A stretch of DNA of 6,284 nt. It comes from Pyrinomonadaceae bacterium (GTDB lineage Bacteria > Acidobacteriota > Blastocatellia > Pyrinomonadales > Pyrinomonadaceae). The notes beneath the pieces are model-generated. The model worked only from the letters and a program-made list of their open reading frames with translations, was not told where the DNA came from and did no database searches. The translations under genes were made by a program, and so were the position numbers. Shown here piece after piece: positions 1-4,737 of the stretch (position 1 is the stretch's first letter; every line of letters begins with the position of its first letter). The stretch spans positions 1 through 6,284 of the forward strand of contig JACCRA010000646.1 in assembly GCA_013813825.1 (NCBI GenBank). The letters run 5' to 3'.

Positions 1-212
1 CGGCAACGTGGTTGCTGCTCTACGGCGCGGGTGTAATGACGGGCGGAGCTTTCTCCGTTCGTATCGTCCCCGTCATGGGCGTGTGCTTCATGGCCGCCGG
101 CACGCTGGCTTTGTTCAGTCCGGCGGCATGGTCCAATTGGCTGCTGGCCGCCTGTTTCGGCGGACTGCACATCCTGTTCGGCATTTTGATCGCGAGGAGA
201 CACGGTGGCTAA
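1..212 (+). CDS. Membrane protein, C-terminal part (5' end outside window)
   Basis: The reading frame is open from base 3 to a TAA at 210-212, giving 69 visible residues. They are strongly hydrophobic and form about three likely membrane segments: one around [15 protein letters not shown], one around [17 protein letters not shown], and one around [19 protein letters not shown]. The protein ends in a short basic tail, RRHGG, which by the positive-inside rule would face the cytoplasm. The stop lies inside the start of the following regulator gene, an 8-base overlap that suggests translational coupling. I recognise no family; the function is unknown. Small membrane proteins encoded next to a winged-helix regulator are common, and a sensor or regulated-target role is possible but not shown here. 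The gene is real rather than a shadow frame because of its hydrophobic pattern and its tight junction with the next gene. Confidence 0.75.
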   Translation, partial: ATWLLLYGAGVMTGGAFSVRIVPVMGVCFMAAGTLALFSPAAWSNWLLAACFGGLHILFGILIARRHGG

Positions 213-612
213 ACAGAGCGCACTAAAGCAGAGCGCGCCGCGCAAAGGGAGGGTGGCGGCGACCGACAACCTGCGTGCGGTCGGCGACCGCGCGGCAGCT
301 AACAACGAAAGCGTCCACCCGGCCGAGGTGGATCGATTGATCCACGAGCGCCTGCGGCTCGCCATTGTGAGCGCGCTCGCCGTCAACGAGTCGTTGACCT
401 TCAATGATCTCAAGGCGTTGCTGAAGACGACGGACGGCAACCTGAGCGTCCATGCGCGCAAACTTGAAGATGCCGCGTACATCTCCTGCGAAAAGTATTT
501 CGACGGCCGCACGCCCAAAACCGAATATCGCTTGACGACCGCCGGTCGGGGCGCGCTCGAACGCTATCTCAATCACATGGAGGCACTGATCCGCGCGACG
601 CGCGAGCGATGA
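205..612 (+). CDS. Winged-helix transcriptional regulator (MarR/PadR-like, HTH_34 type)
   Basis: A protein of 135 residues, probably a cytoplasmic DNA-binding regulator. Residues 1-40 are a basic, low-complexity extension rich in K, R, A and N. The winged helix follows: [16 protein letters not shown] (44-59) is the first helix, [19 protein letters not shown] (63-81) covers helix 2 and the start of the recognition helix, [12 protein letters not shown] (82-93) completes it, and [14 protein letters not shown] (98-111) is the beta wing, followed by a C-terminal helix that may dimerise. The motif '[14 protein letters not shown]' is typical of the one-domain winged-helix family often named 'transcriptional regulator' and modelled by Pfam HTH_34. 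The GTG start at 205 is preceded by AGGAGA at 195-200, four bases upstream, and overlaps the stop of the membrane protein gene. The pair is probably one operon. No ligand-binding domain is present, so its signal is unknown; regulation of its own operon is an inference. Confidence 0.9.
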   Translation: MAKQSALKQSAPRKGRVAATDNLRAVGDRAAANNESVHPAEVDRLIHERLRLAIVSALAVNESLTFNDLKALLKTTDGNLSVHARKLEDAAYISCEKYFDGRTPKTEYRLTTAGRGALERYLNHMEALIRATRER

Positions 613-626
613 GCGCGAAATTTTTT
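599..626 (+). terminator. Possible weak intrinsic terminator at the regulator gene's stop codon
   Basis: CGCGC at 599-603 can pair with GCGCG at 613-617 around a 9-base loop that contains the stop codon, followed by AAA and a run of six T (621-626). The stem is only five pairs and the T run is three bases away, so this is a weak candidate. It would end the membrane protein/regulator operon. Confidence 0.3.
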
Positions 627-631
627 GCCTG

Positions 632-661
632 TTGACTTTATGAAACAAACTTCTTTACAAA
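632..661 (+). promoter_or_regulatory. Candidate sigma70-type promoter for the flavoprotein gene
   Basis: TTGACT (632-637) and TACAAA (656-661) are separated by 18 bases in an AT-richer patch just after the regulator gene. The -35 matches the consensus at five of six positions and the -10 at four of six. It would give a leader of about 140 bases before the ATG at 806. The call rests on motif match and position only. Confidence 0.35.
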
Positions 662-805
662 CTCATCGAAAGCGGGATGCCACGTTGCCATCATGGACGG
701 GAACAGATGTTGAGTGACGGCATGCAGATCGGTGCGAGCGGCGTTTCGGCCGCGTGTTAATCGCCGCGCTGGCTCAGGCGTGGTGAGAAAGCAAGGGTTG
801 AGTGG

Positions 806-1984
806 ATGTCTGGTAACAACGAACCATTTGATGTTGTGGTGATCGGCGCGGGGCTGGGCGGACTGCATTGCGCGCAACTGCTGGGCGAGCGGGGCGCGCG
901 CGTGCTGCTTGTGGATCGCAAGCGCGCGCTTGATGAGGCGGTGCATACGACGGGCATTTTCGTGCGGCGAACGCTCGAAGATTTCGCCTTGCCGGAAGAT
1001 TGTCTCGGCCCGCCGGTGCGGCATGTCACGCTTTACTCGCCCGCGCGCCGCGCGCTGTCGCTCGAAAGCCCGTTCGACGAGTTTCGCGTCGGGCGTATGC
1101 ACAAGCTCTATTTGCGCCGCCTCGCAGAGTGCCGACGCGCCGGCGTGGTCTGGTCCCCCAGCACCCGCTATGCCGGAAGCGTGGAGGCGGCGCAATCATC
1201 TTCCCTCGTCAGATTAGAGTCGGACGGGCGCGGGCGTGAGGTGCGGGCGCGTTTCGTGGTGGGGGCCGACGGCGCGCGCTCGCGCGTGGGGCGCGATCTC
1301 GGACTGGACGAAAATCACGAATGGATCGTCGGCGTGGAGGAAGTGCTCTCAGGCGTGCCGCTCGCGGGGCCGCCGCGCTTCCACTGCTTTCTCGATCCGC
1401 GGCTCGCGCCCGGTTACCTTGCGTGGCTCGTCCACGACGGCGAAGAGGTTCACCTCGGCGTCGGCGGCTATGCGGCGCGCTTTAATCCTGTGTCGGCGCT
1501 CGGTGAGTTTCGCGAAGTCGCGGCGCGGGTGGTTGACTTGCGCGGGGCGACGGTGACGGAGCGGCGCGGCGGGCAAATACCGGTCGGCGGCGTACTGCGG
1601 CGCATCGCGAATCGGCGCGGCCTGCTGGTGGGCGACGCGGCGGGCGCAGTCTCGCCGCTGACGGCGGGCGGGTTGGATCCCTGCCTGCGTTTGTCAGGCT
1701 TGGCGGCGCGCGTCATCACTGATTACCTCGCGACCGGTGATCCGGTTGCGCTCGCGCCTTACTCCGGCGACGCCTTCCGCGCTCGCTTCGTCTCGCGTCT
1801 CTGGATGCGCCGCGCGCTCAAGACGCTGACCCATCCGCGACTGCTCGAACTGTCATGCGCCACGATGCGACTGCCCGTTTTCAAACAACTGGCGTGGCAC
1901 GTCTTCTTCGGGCGCGGCTCGTTCCCGGAGGTGGAATCAGCGGCGATACAGCCTGTAACCGCAAGGGAGTCGGCGGCATTCTGA
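806..1984 (+). CDS. FAD-dependent oxidoreductase, geranylgeranyl-reductase-like
   Basis: A 392-residue flavoprotein of the PHBH/geranylgeranyl reductase superfamily, which uses FAD to reduce or hydroxylate lipid and aromatic substrates. The N-terminal Rossmann motif is G14-x-G16-x-x-G19 with the acidic residue D37 at the end of the second strand, where the FAD ribose is bound. VVGADGARSRVG (151-162) is the family's 'DG' motif, and GDAAG (276-280) followed by SPLTAGGLDPCLRLSG is the second FAD motif that contacts the ribityl chain. GRMHKLYLRRLAE in the first third matches the position of the conserved GR-x-x-x-x segment. No signal peptide or clear membrane helix is visible, although the C-terminus (HVFFGRGSF) is somewhat hydrophobic. 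The ATG at 806 has AAGGG at 793-797 eight bases upstream. The gene stands alone, with no isoprenoid or other pathway gene nearby, so the substrate cannot be named. Saturation of isoprenoid chains and hydroxylation or halogenation chemistry are both possible. Confidence 0.88.
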   Translation: MSGNNEPFDVVVIGAGLGGLHCAQLLGERGARVLLVDRKRALDEAVHTTGIFVRRTLEDFALPEDCLGPPVRHVTLYSPARRALSLESPFDEFRVGRMHKLYLRRLAECRRAGVVWSPSTRYAGSVEAAQSSSLVRLESDGRGREVRARFVVGADGARSRVGRDLGLDENHEWIVGVEEVLSGVPLAGPPRFHCFLDPRLAPGYLAWLVHDGEEVHLGVGGYAARFNPVSALGEFREVAARVVDLRGATVTERRGGQIPVGGVLRRIANRRGLLVGDAAGAVSPLTAGGLDPCLRLSGLAARVITDYLATGDPVALAPYSGDAFRARFVSRLWMRRALKTLTHPRLLELSCATMRLPVFKQLAWHVFFGRGSFPEVESAAIQPVTARESAAF

Positions 1985-1997
1985 AACTTCAATTGGT

Positions 1998-2010
1998 CTA
2001 GCCGGGCTAG
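1998..2010. repeat. Small inverted repeat between convergent genes
   Basis: CTAGC (1998-2002) and GCTAG (2006-2010) form a five-pair hairpin with a CGG loop, 14 bases after the flavoprotein stop and between two convergent genes. It has no following T run, so it is not a convincing terminator. CTAG is often rare in bacterial DNA, and two copies in 13 bases are slightly unusual. Confidence 0.3.
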
Positions 2011-2053
2011 CACTGTCGCGAACGGCGCACGACAACTCAAAGAAAAACTTCGC

Positions 2054-2422
2054 TCAACAAACCCTGACGCTCCCACCAACAATCTCTTCCACCACTGAAG
2101 TCCCCGCCGAACAGTCGCCGCTGGTCCACTGCCATGATTCGTGGAGTCGCAATCTGCCGTCCGGCAATTGCTCGGGCGTTGTGCGGCAGCGACCGGTCAT
2201 CAACTCGCCCCGAAGGTTGACGTGCTGGTAACGCATGTCGAGCGTGCCGTCGTCGGCCGCTTTGGCGACGAGCGTACCGAAGACTATTTCGCCGCCTTCA
2301 TAAGTCGCCCAGACGACGCGGCCACGCTGCCGGTAATGAAAGACGGTCGCAGTGCCAGCTTCCCCATTCTCCGCATTGCACAGCGGGGCGAAAAAGCGTT
2401 CATGGTAATTGATCGCGGACAT
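2054..2422 (-). CDS. Small conserved protein of the family often labelled 'n-acetylglutamate synthase'
   Basis: A soluble protein of 122 residues with no signal peptide. The sequence FHYRQRGRVVWATYEGGEIVFGTLVAK (about 28-54), then LDMRYQHVN, then TGRCRTTPEQLPDGRLRLHESWQWTSGD, then VVEEI near the C-terminus, matches my memory of a short beta-rich family found widely in Bacteroidetes and other bacteria. Database entries call it 'n-acetylglutamate synthase', but the protein has no GNAT acetyl-CoA loop and no amino-acid kinase domain, so I treat the name as an unsupported transfer. The regular spacing of short strands suggests a small beta barrel or sheet, perhaps ligand-binding; this is inference. 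The ATG at 2420-2422 has no strong ribosome site: GGTGAA lies about nine bases upstream. The frame stays open upstream without another usual start codon. It is convergent with the flavoprotein gene and divergent from the protease gene. The plus-strand frame over the same bases is a shadow. Confidence 0.8.
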   Translation of the reverse strand: MSAINYHERFFAPLCNAENGEAGTATVFHYRQRGRVVWATYEGGEIVFGTLVAKAADDGTLDMRYQHVNLRGELMTGRCRTTPEQLPDGRLRLHESWQWTSGDCSAGTSVVEEIVGGSVRVC

Positions 2423-2510
2423 TGGCGCTATTTCACCATACCGGAGCGAAGATGCAAAGAAAGTGCCTCCGACATGCTTGAGGCCGGAGTGAGTCTGAAC
2501 CTTTCGGCGT

Positions 2511-2540
2511 AAGACAAAACGAACAACTCTCGGCTATCAT
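2511..2540 (+). promoter_or_regulatory. Candidate promoter for the M48 protease gene
   Basis: AAGACA (2511-2516) and TATCAT (2535-2540) are spaced by 18 bases; the -10 matches five of six consensus positions and the -35 four of six. The leader to the ATG at 2590 would be about 43 bases. The call rests on motif match and position in a divergent gap. Confidence 0.35.
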
Positions 2541-2549
2541 CGGGCGGCA

Positions 2550-2578
2550 ATTATAGCCCGGGGCATCTTTTGAGTTGA
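2550..2578 (-). promoter_or_regulatory. Candidate promoter for the minus-strand small protein gene
   Basis: On the minus strand a perfect TATAAT lies at 2550-2555, with a poor -35 (TCAACT, 2573-2578) 17 bases away. The leader to the ATG at 2422 would be about 120 bases. The element lies downstream of the plus-strand candidate promoter, so the two could interfere. It is flanked by CGGGC (2541-2545) and GCCCG (2556-2560), an inverted repeat that would bracket the -10. Confidence 0.3.
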
Positions 2579-2589
2579 CGGAGAGCGCA

Positions 2590-4059
2590 ATGATGTCTAA
2601 ACACCGCAATTTGCTTGTTTACGTTTTGACGACCGCACTCGCGATGCAATTGGCGTGTGGTGGCGGCGGGTTGCCGAGCCTGCGCGGCGGCGGTGGCAAC
2701 GGCGAGGGGACGACAACGACGGGCGGCGCGCGACCGGCACCGCACTTCAAACCCGGCTTCAACATCTTCAGCCCTGAGCAAGACATCCAGATGGGTCGCC
2801 AGTCGGCGCAGCAGATCGCGCAGCAGGTGCCGCTGTTGCAGGACGAGCAGATCGTCAACTACGTGCGCGGCCTCGGAAACAAACTGGCCGATAAGGCTCC
2901 GGGCTTCGACTTCACTTATCAGTTCAACGTCATCGCCACCAAAGACATCAACGCTTTCGCTTTGCCGGGCGGCTACATTTTCGTCAACGCCGGAGCTATC
3001 GCGGCGGCTAAGAACGAGGGCGAGTTGGCCGGCGTGATCGCGCACGAGATCACGCACGTCGCCTTGCGTCATGGGACCAATCAGGCGTCAAAGGCGTACA
3101 TCGCGCAAAAAGGTTTGGGCATCATCGAGGCCATCACTGGCGGGCGCGAGACCGATCTCGGACAGGCGGTCGGCGCTATCGGTGGCTTGGGCGCGAACGC
3201 GTTGTTCCTGAAGTTCGGGCGGACGGCGGAGCAGCAGGCCGATCTCGAAGGCGCGCGCATACTAGCTGCCGCCGGCTACGATCCGCGCGACATGGCTAAC
3301 TTTTTCAAGACGCTCGAACAGCAGGGCGGTGGGCAGCGCGTGCCGGAGTTTTTGAGCGATCATCCTGATCCGGGCAATCGCATCGCGGCGATCAACGAGG
3401 CGCTGCCGGGCTTGGGAGCGAGCCGCAACCCCGTCCGGGATTCCGAACAATTCAAGCAGGTCAGGGCGCGACTGACGGGCGGCGGCACGGGCCGCGCGCT
3501 CACTTCATCCGACAAGCCTGCGCGGACGGGGCCACGCGATCCGAACGACATTGAATCTTCAGCGCGCCCCGCGCCGCCAATTGCTGAAGTCCGTCAGTAT
3601 CAATCGCGTGACGGCTCGTTCGCCTTCGAGTTCCCGGCCAACTGGGATGGCCTCGTTGCCGACGAGACCAACATGATCTTCGCGCCCAAAGGCGCTTACG
3701 GCGAATATCAACAGTCGCTCATGGTAACGCACGGCATCTTCATCGGCGCGGTCGCGCCCGGCGGCAACGATCTCGCGGCGGCGACCGAGGCCTTCGTGCG
3801 GCAGCAGCTTGAGAGCAACCCGGATTTCCGCGTCGCGCGTCGCCCCGCGGCGATCAATTTCAACGGCCAGCAGGGCTACGTCACCATTGTCGCCGGCCCC
3901 TCGCCGGTGACGGGTGCTGTCGAAATTGATGCTATCTACACGACGGCTACAGCGGACGGGCGACTGTTCTACCTGATCGCAATGGCCCCCGAAGACGAGT
4001 ACCCGGCGTATCAACCAAGCTTCGAGCGGATCATCAACAGCATCCGACTGGCGCGTTGA
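2590..4059 (+). CDS. M48-family zinc metalloprotease, likely lipoprotein, with C-terminal PsbP/DUF1795-like domain
   Basis: A 489-residue exported protease of the BepA/LoiP/Oma1 type, whose relatives act in envelope protein quality control. The N-terminus is a signal sequence: KHR, then LLVYVLTTALAMQLA, then C23 followed by a run of glycines. The lipobox Q-L-A-C is imperfect at the -3 position, so lipid attachment is likely but not certain. After a Gly/Thr/Pro linker the peptidase domain covers about residues 50-280. H152-E-x-x-H156 is the zinc-binding and catalytic motif, preceded by the segment ELAGVIA, and E214-x-x-x-D218 in TAEQQADLEGARIL supplies the third ligand. SDHPDPGNRI is the usual downstream motif. 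A disordered Pro/Arg linker (about 285-330) leads to a second domain (about 338-489) beginning SRDGSFAFEFPANW, like DUF1795/PsbP folds, of unknown role. The start is ATG 2590 or 2593, not the TTG at 2575, because GGAGAG at 2580-2585 sits just before them. It is monocistronic, followed by terminators. Confidence 0.92.
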   Translation: MMSKHRNLLVYVLTTALAMQLACGGGGLPSLRGGGGNGEGTTTTGGARPAPHFKPGFNIFSPEQDIQMGRQSAQQIAQQVPLLQDEQIVNYVRGLGNKLADKAPGFDFTYQFNVIATKDINAFALPGGYIFVNAGAIAAAKNEGELAGVIAHEITHVALRHGTNQASKAYIAQKGLGIIEAITGGRETDLGQAVGAIGGLGANALFLKFGRTAEQQADLEGARILAAAGYDPRDMANFFKTLEQQGGGQRVPEFLSDHPDPGNRIAAINEALPGLGASRNPVRDSEQFKQVRARLTGGGTGRALTSSDKPARTGPRDPNDIESSARPAPPIAEVRQYQSRDGSFAFEFPANWDGLVADETNMIFAPKGAYGEYQQSLMVTHGIFIGAVAPGGNDLAAATEAFVRQQLESNPDFRVARRPAAINFNGQQGYVTIVAGPSPVTGAVEIDAIYTTATADGRLFYLIAMAPEDEYPAYQPSFERIINSIRLAR

Positions 4060-4098
4060 AAGGCAAGCGGTTAAATTATTTGGCTTCGAGGTCAGTTG

Positions 4099-4120
4099 CG
4101 GCGGCGATGACTCGCCGCCG
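4099..4120 (+). terminator. GC-rich hairpin 40 bases after the protease gene
   Basis: CGGCGGCGA (4099-4107) pairs perfectly with TCGCCGCCG (4112-4120) around a TGAC loop, nine pairs. There is no T run after it, so it is not a classical intrinsic terminator. It may protect the 3' end of the protease mRNA or pause polymerase before the stronger terminator downstream. Confidence 0.4.
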
Positions 4121-4191
4121 TCCTCATCATCGGCGTCAAGCAGTTCTCCCCGGACAATCCGCTGATGCCCCTCCTTTTCGTCAAGTCTGTG

Positions 4192-4237
4192 AAAGTGAAA
4201 AAGCCTCCGTATCCCTTCACGGAGGCTTTTTCACTTT
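4192..4237. terminator. Strong bidirectional intrinsic terminator
   Basis: The 19 bases at 4192-4210 are perfectly complementary to 4219-4237 with an 8-base loop (ATCCCTTC). The stem has a GC core (GCCTCCGT/ACGGAGGC) flanked by five A on the left and five T on the right, so RNA from either strand ends its hairpin in a U tract. On the plus strand it closes the M48 protease unit (132 bases after its stop); on the minus strand it closes the tRNA unit that comes from the right. Confidence 0.9.
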
Positions 4238-4248
4238 GAGCAGTGCTG

Positions 4249-4285
4249 ACGAGGATCAAACCCTTGTTGTAGCCCTGAGAGGGCG
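4249..4285 (-). pseudogene. Degenerate tRNA-Glu relic (anticodon loop to T arm)
   Basis: Three blocks match the intact tRNA at 4365-4438 in the same order and strand. Bases 4249-4263 match 4373-4387 at 13 of 15 positions (T arm), 4269-4274 equal 4388-4393 (variable-region side), and 4276-4285 equal 4401-4410 (anticodon loop, including the CTC anticodon). The overall spacing is nearly kept (27 against 28 bases), with a 5-base insertion and a 6-base loss between blocks. The T stem has lost pairing and no acceptor or D arm is recognisable, so it cannot be a working tRNA. It lies between the intact tRNA and the terminator. A chance or repeat-derived match is the main alternative. Confidence 0.55.
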
Positions 4286-4364
4286 ACCCTTAAATTACCC
4301 TGCTCGTTTAGTCGTTCTTATTCTATGGCAGTTTGCACAAACAACTTCACATTAATGAATGAAA

Positions 4365-4438
4365 TAGGGTGTACGGGGATCGAACCCGTAGCCTCCGCCT
4401 TGAGAGGGCGGCGTGGTAACCAATTCCACCAACACCCC
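4365..4438 (-). tRNA. tRNA-Glu (anticodon CUC)
   Basis: A 74-base cloverleaf reads GAG codons. The acceptor stem GGGGTGT/ACACCCT has seven pairs with a G-U first pair, and the discriminator is A. The D stem is GTGG/CCAC with loop AATTGGTTA containing GG, and T11-A24 fits the U11-A24 identity pair of glutamate tRNAs. The anticodon stem CCGCC/GGCGG encloses loop CTCTCAA, with anticodon CTC at 4402-4404 in plus coordinates. The variable loop is AGGCT, and the T arm is ACGGG-TTCGATC-CCCGT. The short variable loop rules out leucine and serine, although the D-arm stretch GGTGGAATTGGT is leucine-tRNA-like. CCA is not encoded (TTT follows the discriminator), so a CCA-adding enzyme is needed. It has its own promoter and ends at the bidirectional terminator. 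Confidence 0.92.
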
Positions 4439-4445
4439 ATATTTT

Positions 4446-4465
4446 GACCGCTAGACGAATGGGAC
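4446..4465 (-). pseudogene. 5' fragment of a second, canonical-type tRNA-Glu
   Basis: Read on the minus strand, these 20 bases are the acceptor strand GTCCCAT, then TCGTCTAGCGGT, which is what the first 19-20 bases of an ordinary bacterial tRNA-Glu look like (acceptor strand, U8-C9-type linker, start of D stem and loop). They sit in the transcribed leader of the intact tRNA-Glu, seven bases before its first nucleotide. No anticodon or T arm follows. GTCCCAT can pair with ATGGGGT (4434-4440), which includes the first five bases of the intact tRNA, as a seven-pair helix with two G-U pairs. Confidence 0.55.
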
Positions 4466-4500
4466 TACTGACTACACCATAGCGCCTTAAAACGCAGGCG

Positions 4501-4530
4501 ATTATAAGTGCGCGCGTCTAGCGTTGGCAA
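4501..4530 (-). promoter_or_regulatory. Promoter of the tRNA-Glu unit
   Basis: On the minus strand TTGCCA (4525-4530) and a perfect TATAAT (4501-4506) are separated by 18 bases. Transcription would start near 4494, giving a leader of about 56 bases before the tRNA, to be removed by RNase P. The strong -10 and location suit a stable-RNA promoter. Confidence 0.7.
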
Positions 4531-4607
4531 GAGTCGGGAGAAAAGGAAAAAGGCCGGGAACCGGGCGTGAATCGGACAAGAGAGAAATATCAAGGGGGCG
4601 AGACTAT

Positions 4608-4638
4608 TTGAAGGGGCGCATCGGGCAAATGTTATAAT
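4608..4638 (+). promoter_or_regulatory. Candidate promoter for the GltD-like gene
   Basis: A perfect TATAAT lies at 4633-4638; TTGAAG (4608-4613) is a possible -35 with a long 19-base spacer. Transcription would start near 4645, divergent from the tRNA promoter 80 bases away. The start site would be only a few bases before the in-frame ATG at 4651. Confidence 0.5.
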
Positions 4639-4737
4639 CGTTCTGTCTGGATGCGCGTGACGCTCATTCGGTGGCTGACTCAATGCGCTGTCCCGAAAAT
4701 CTCCCCGCGATCTGATACTCAAAGTTATCCTGACGAA

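Noticed and set aside
640..717. 25-codon small open frame beginning MKQTSLQTHRK
   Set aside because: There is no ribosome site, it overlaps the candidate -10 region, and nothing supports translation.
638..1195. Minus-strand open frame of 185 codons over the flavoprotein start
   Set aside because: Most of it is antisense to the well-supported flavoprotein gene. Only its final part in the intergenic gap looks protein-like, and that is reported separately as a low-weight finding.
2141..2512. Plus-strand open frame of 123 codons opposite the small conserved protein
   Set aside because: The minus-strand translation matches a known conserved family, while this frame has no ribosome site or recognisable sequence.
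4111..4239. Short plus-strand frame reading LAAVLIIGVKQFSPDNP and ending at the terminator
   Set aside because: It looks somewhat like a membrane segment, but it has no suitable start codon, is only 42 codons long and ends inside the terminator stem.
4056..4355. Plus-strand open frame of 99 codons after the protease gene
   Set aside because: It runs through two hairpins, the strong terminator and the tRNA relic, and has no family features.
4365..4438. Reading the tRNA as tRNA-Leu because of its D arm
   Set aside because: The variable loop has only five bases and the anticodon is CUC; leucine tRNAs have a long variable arm and different anticodons.
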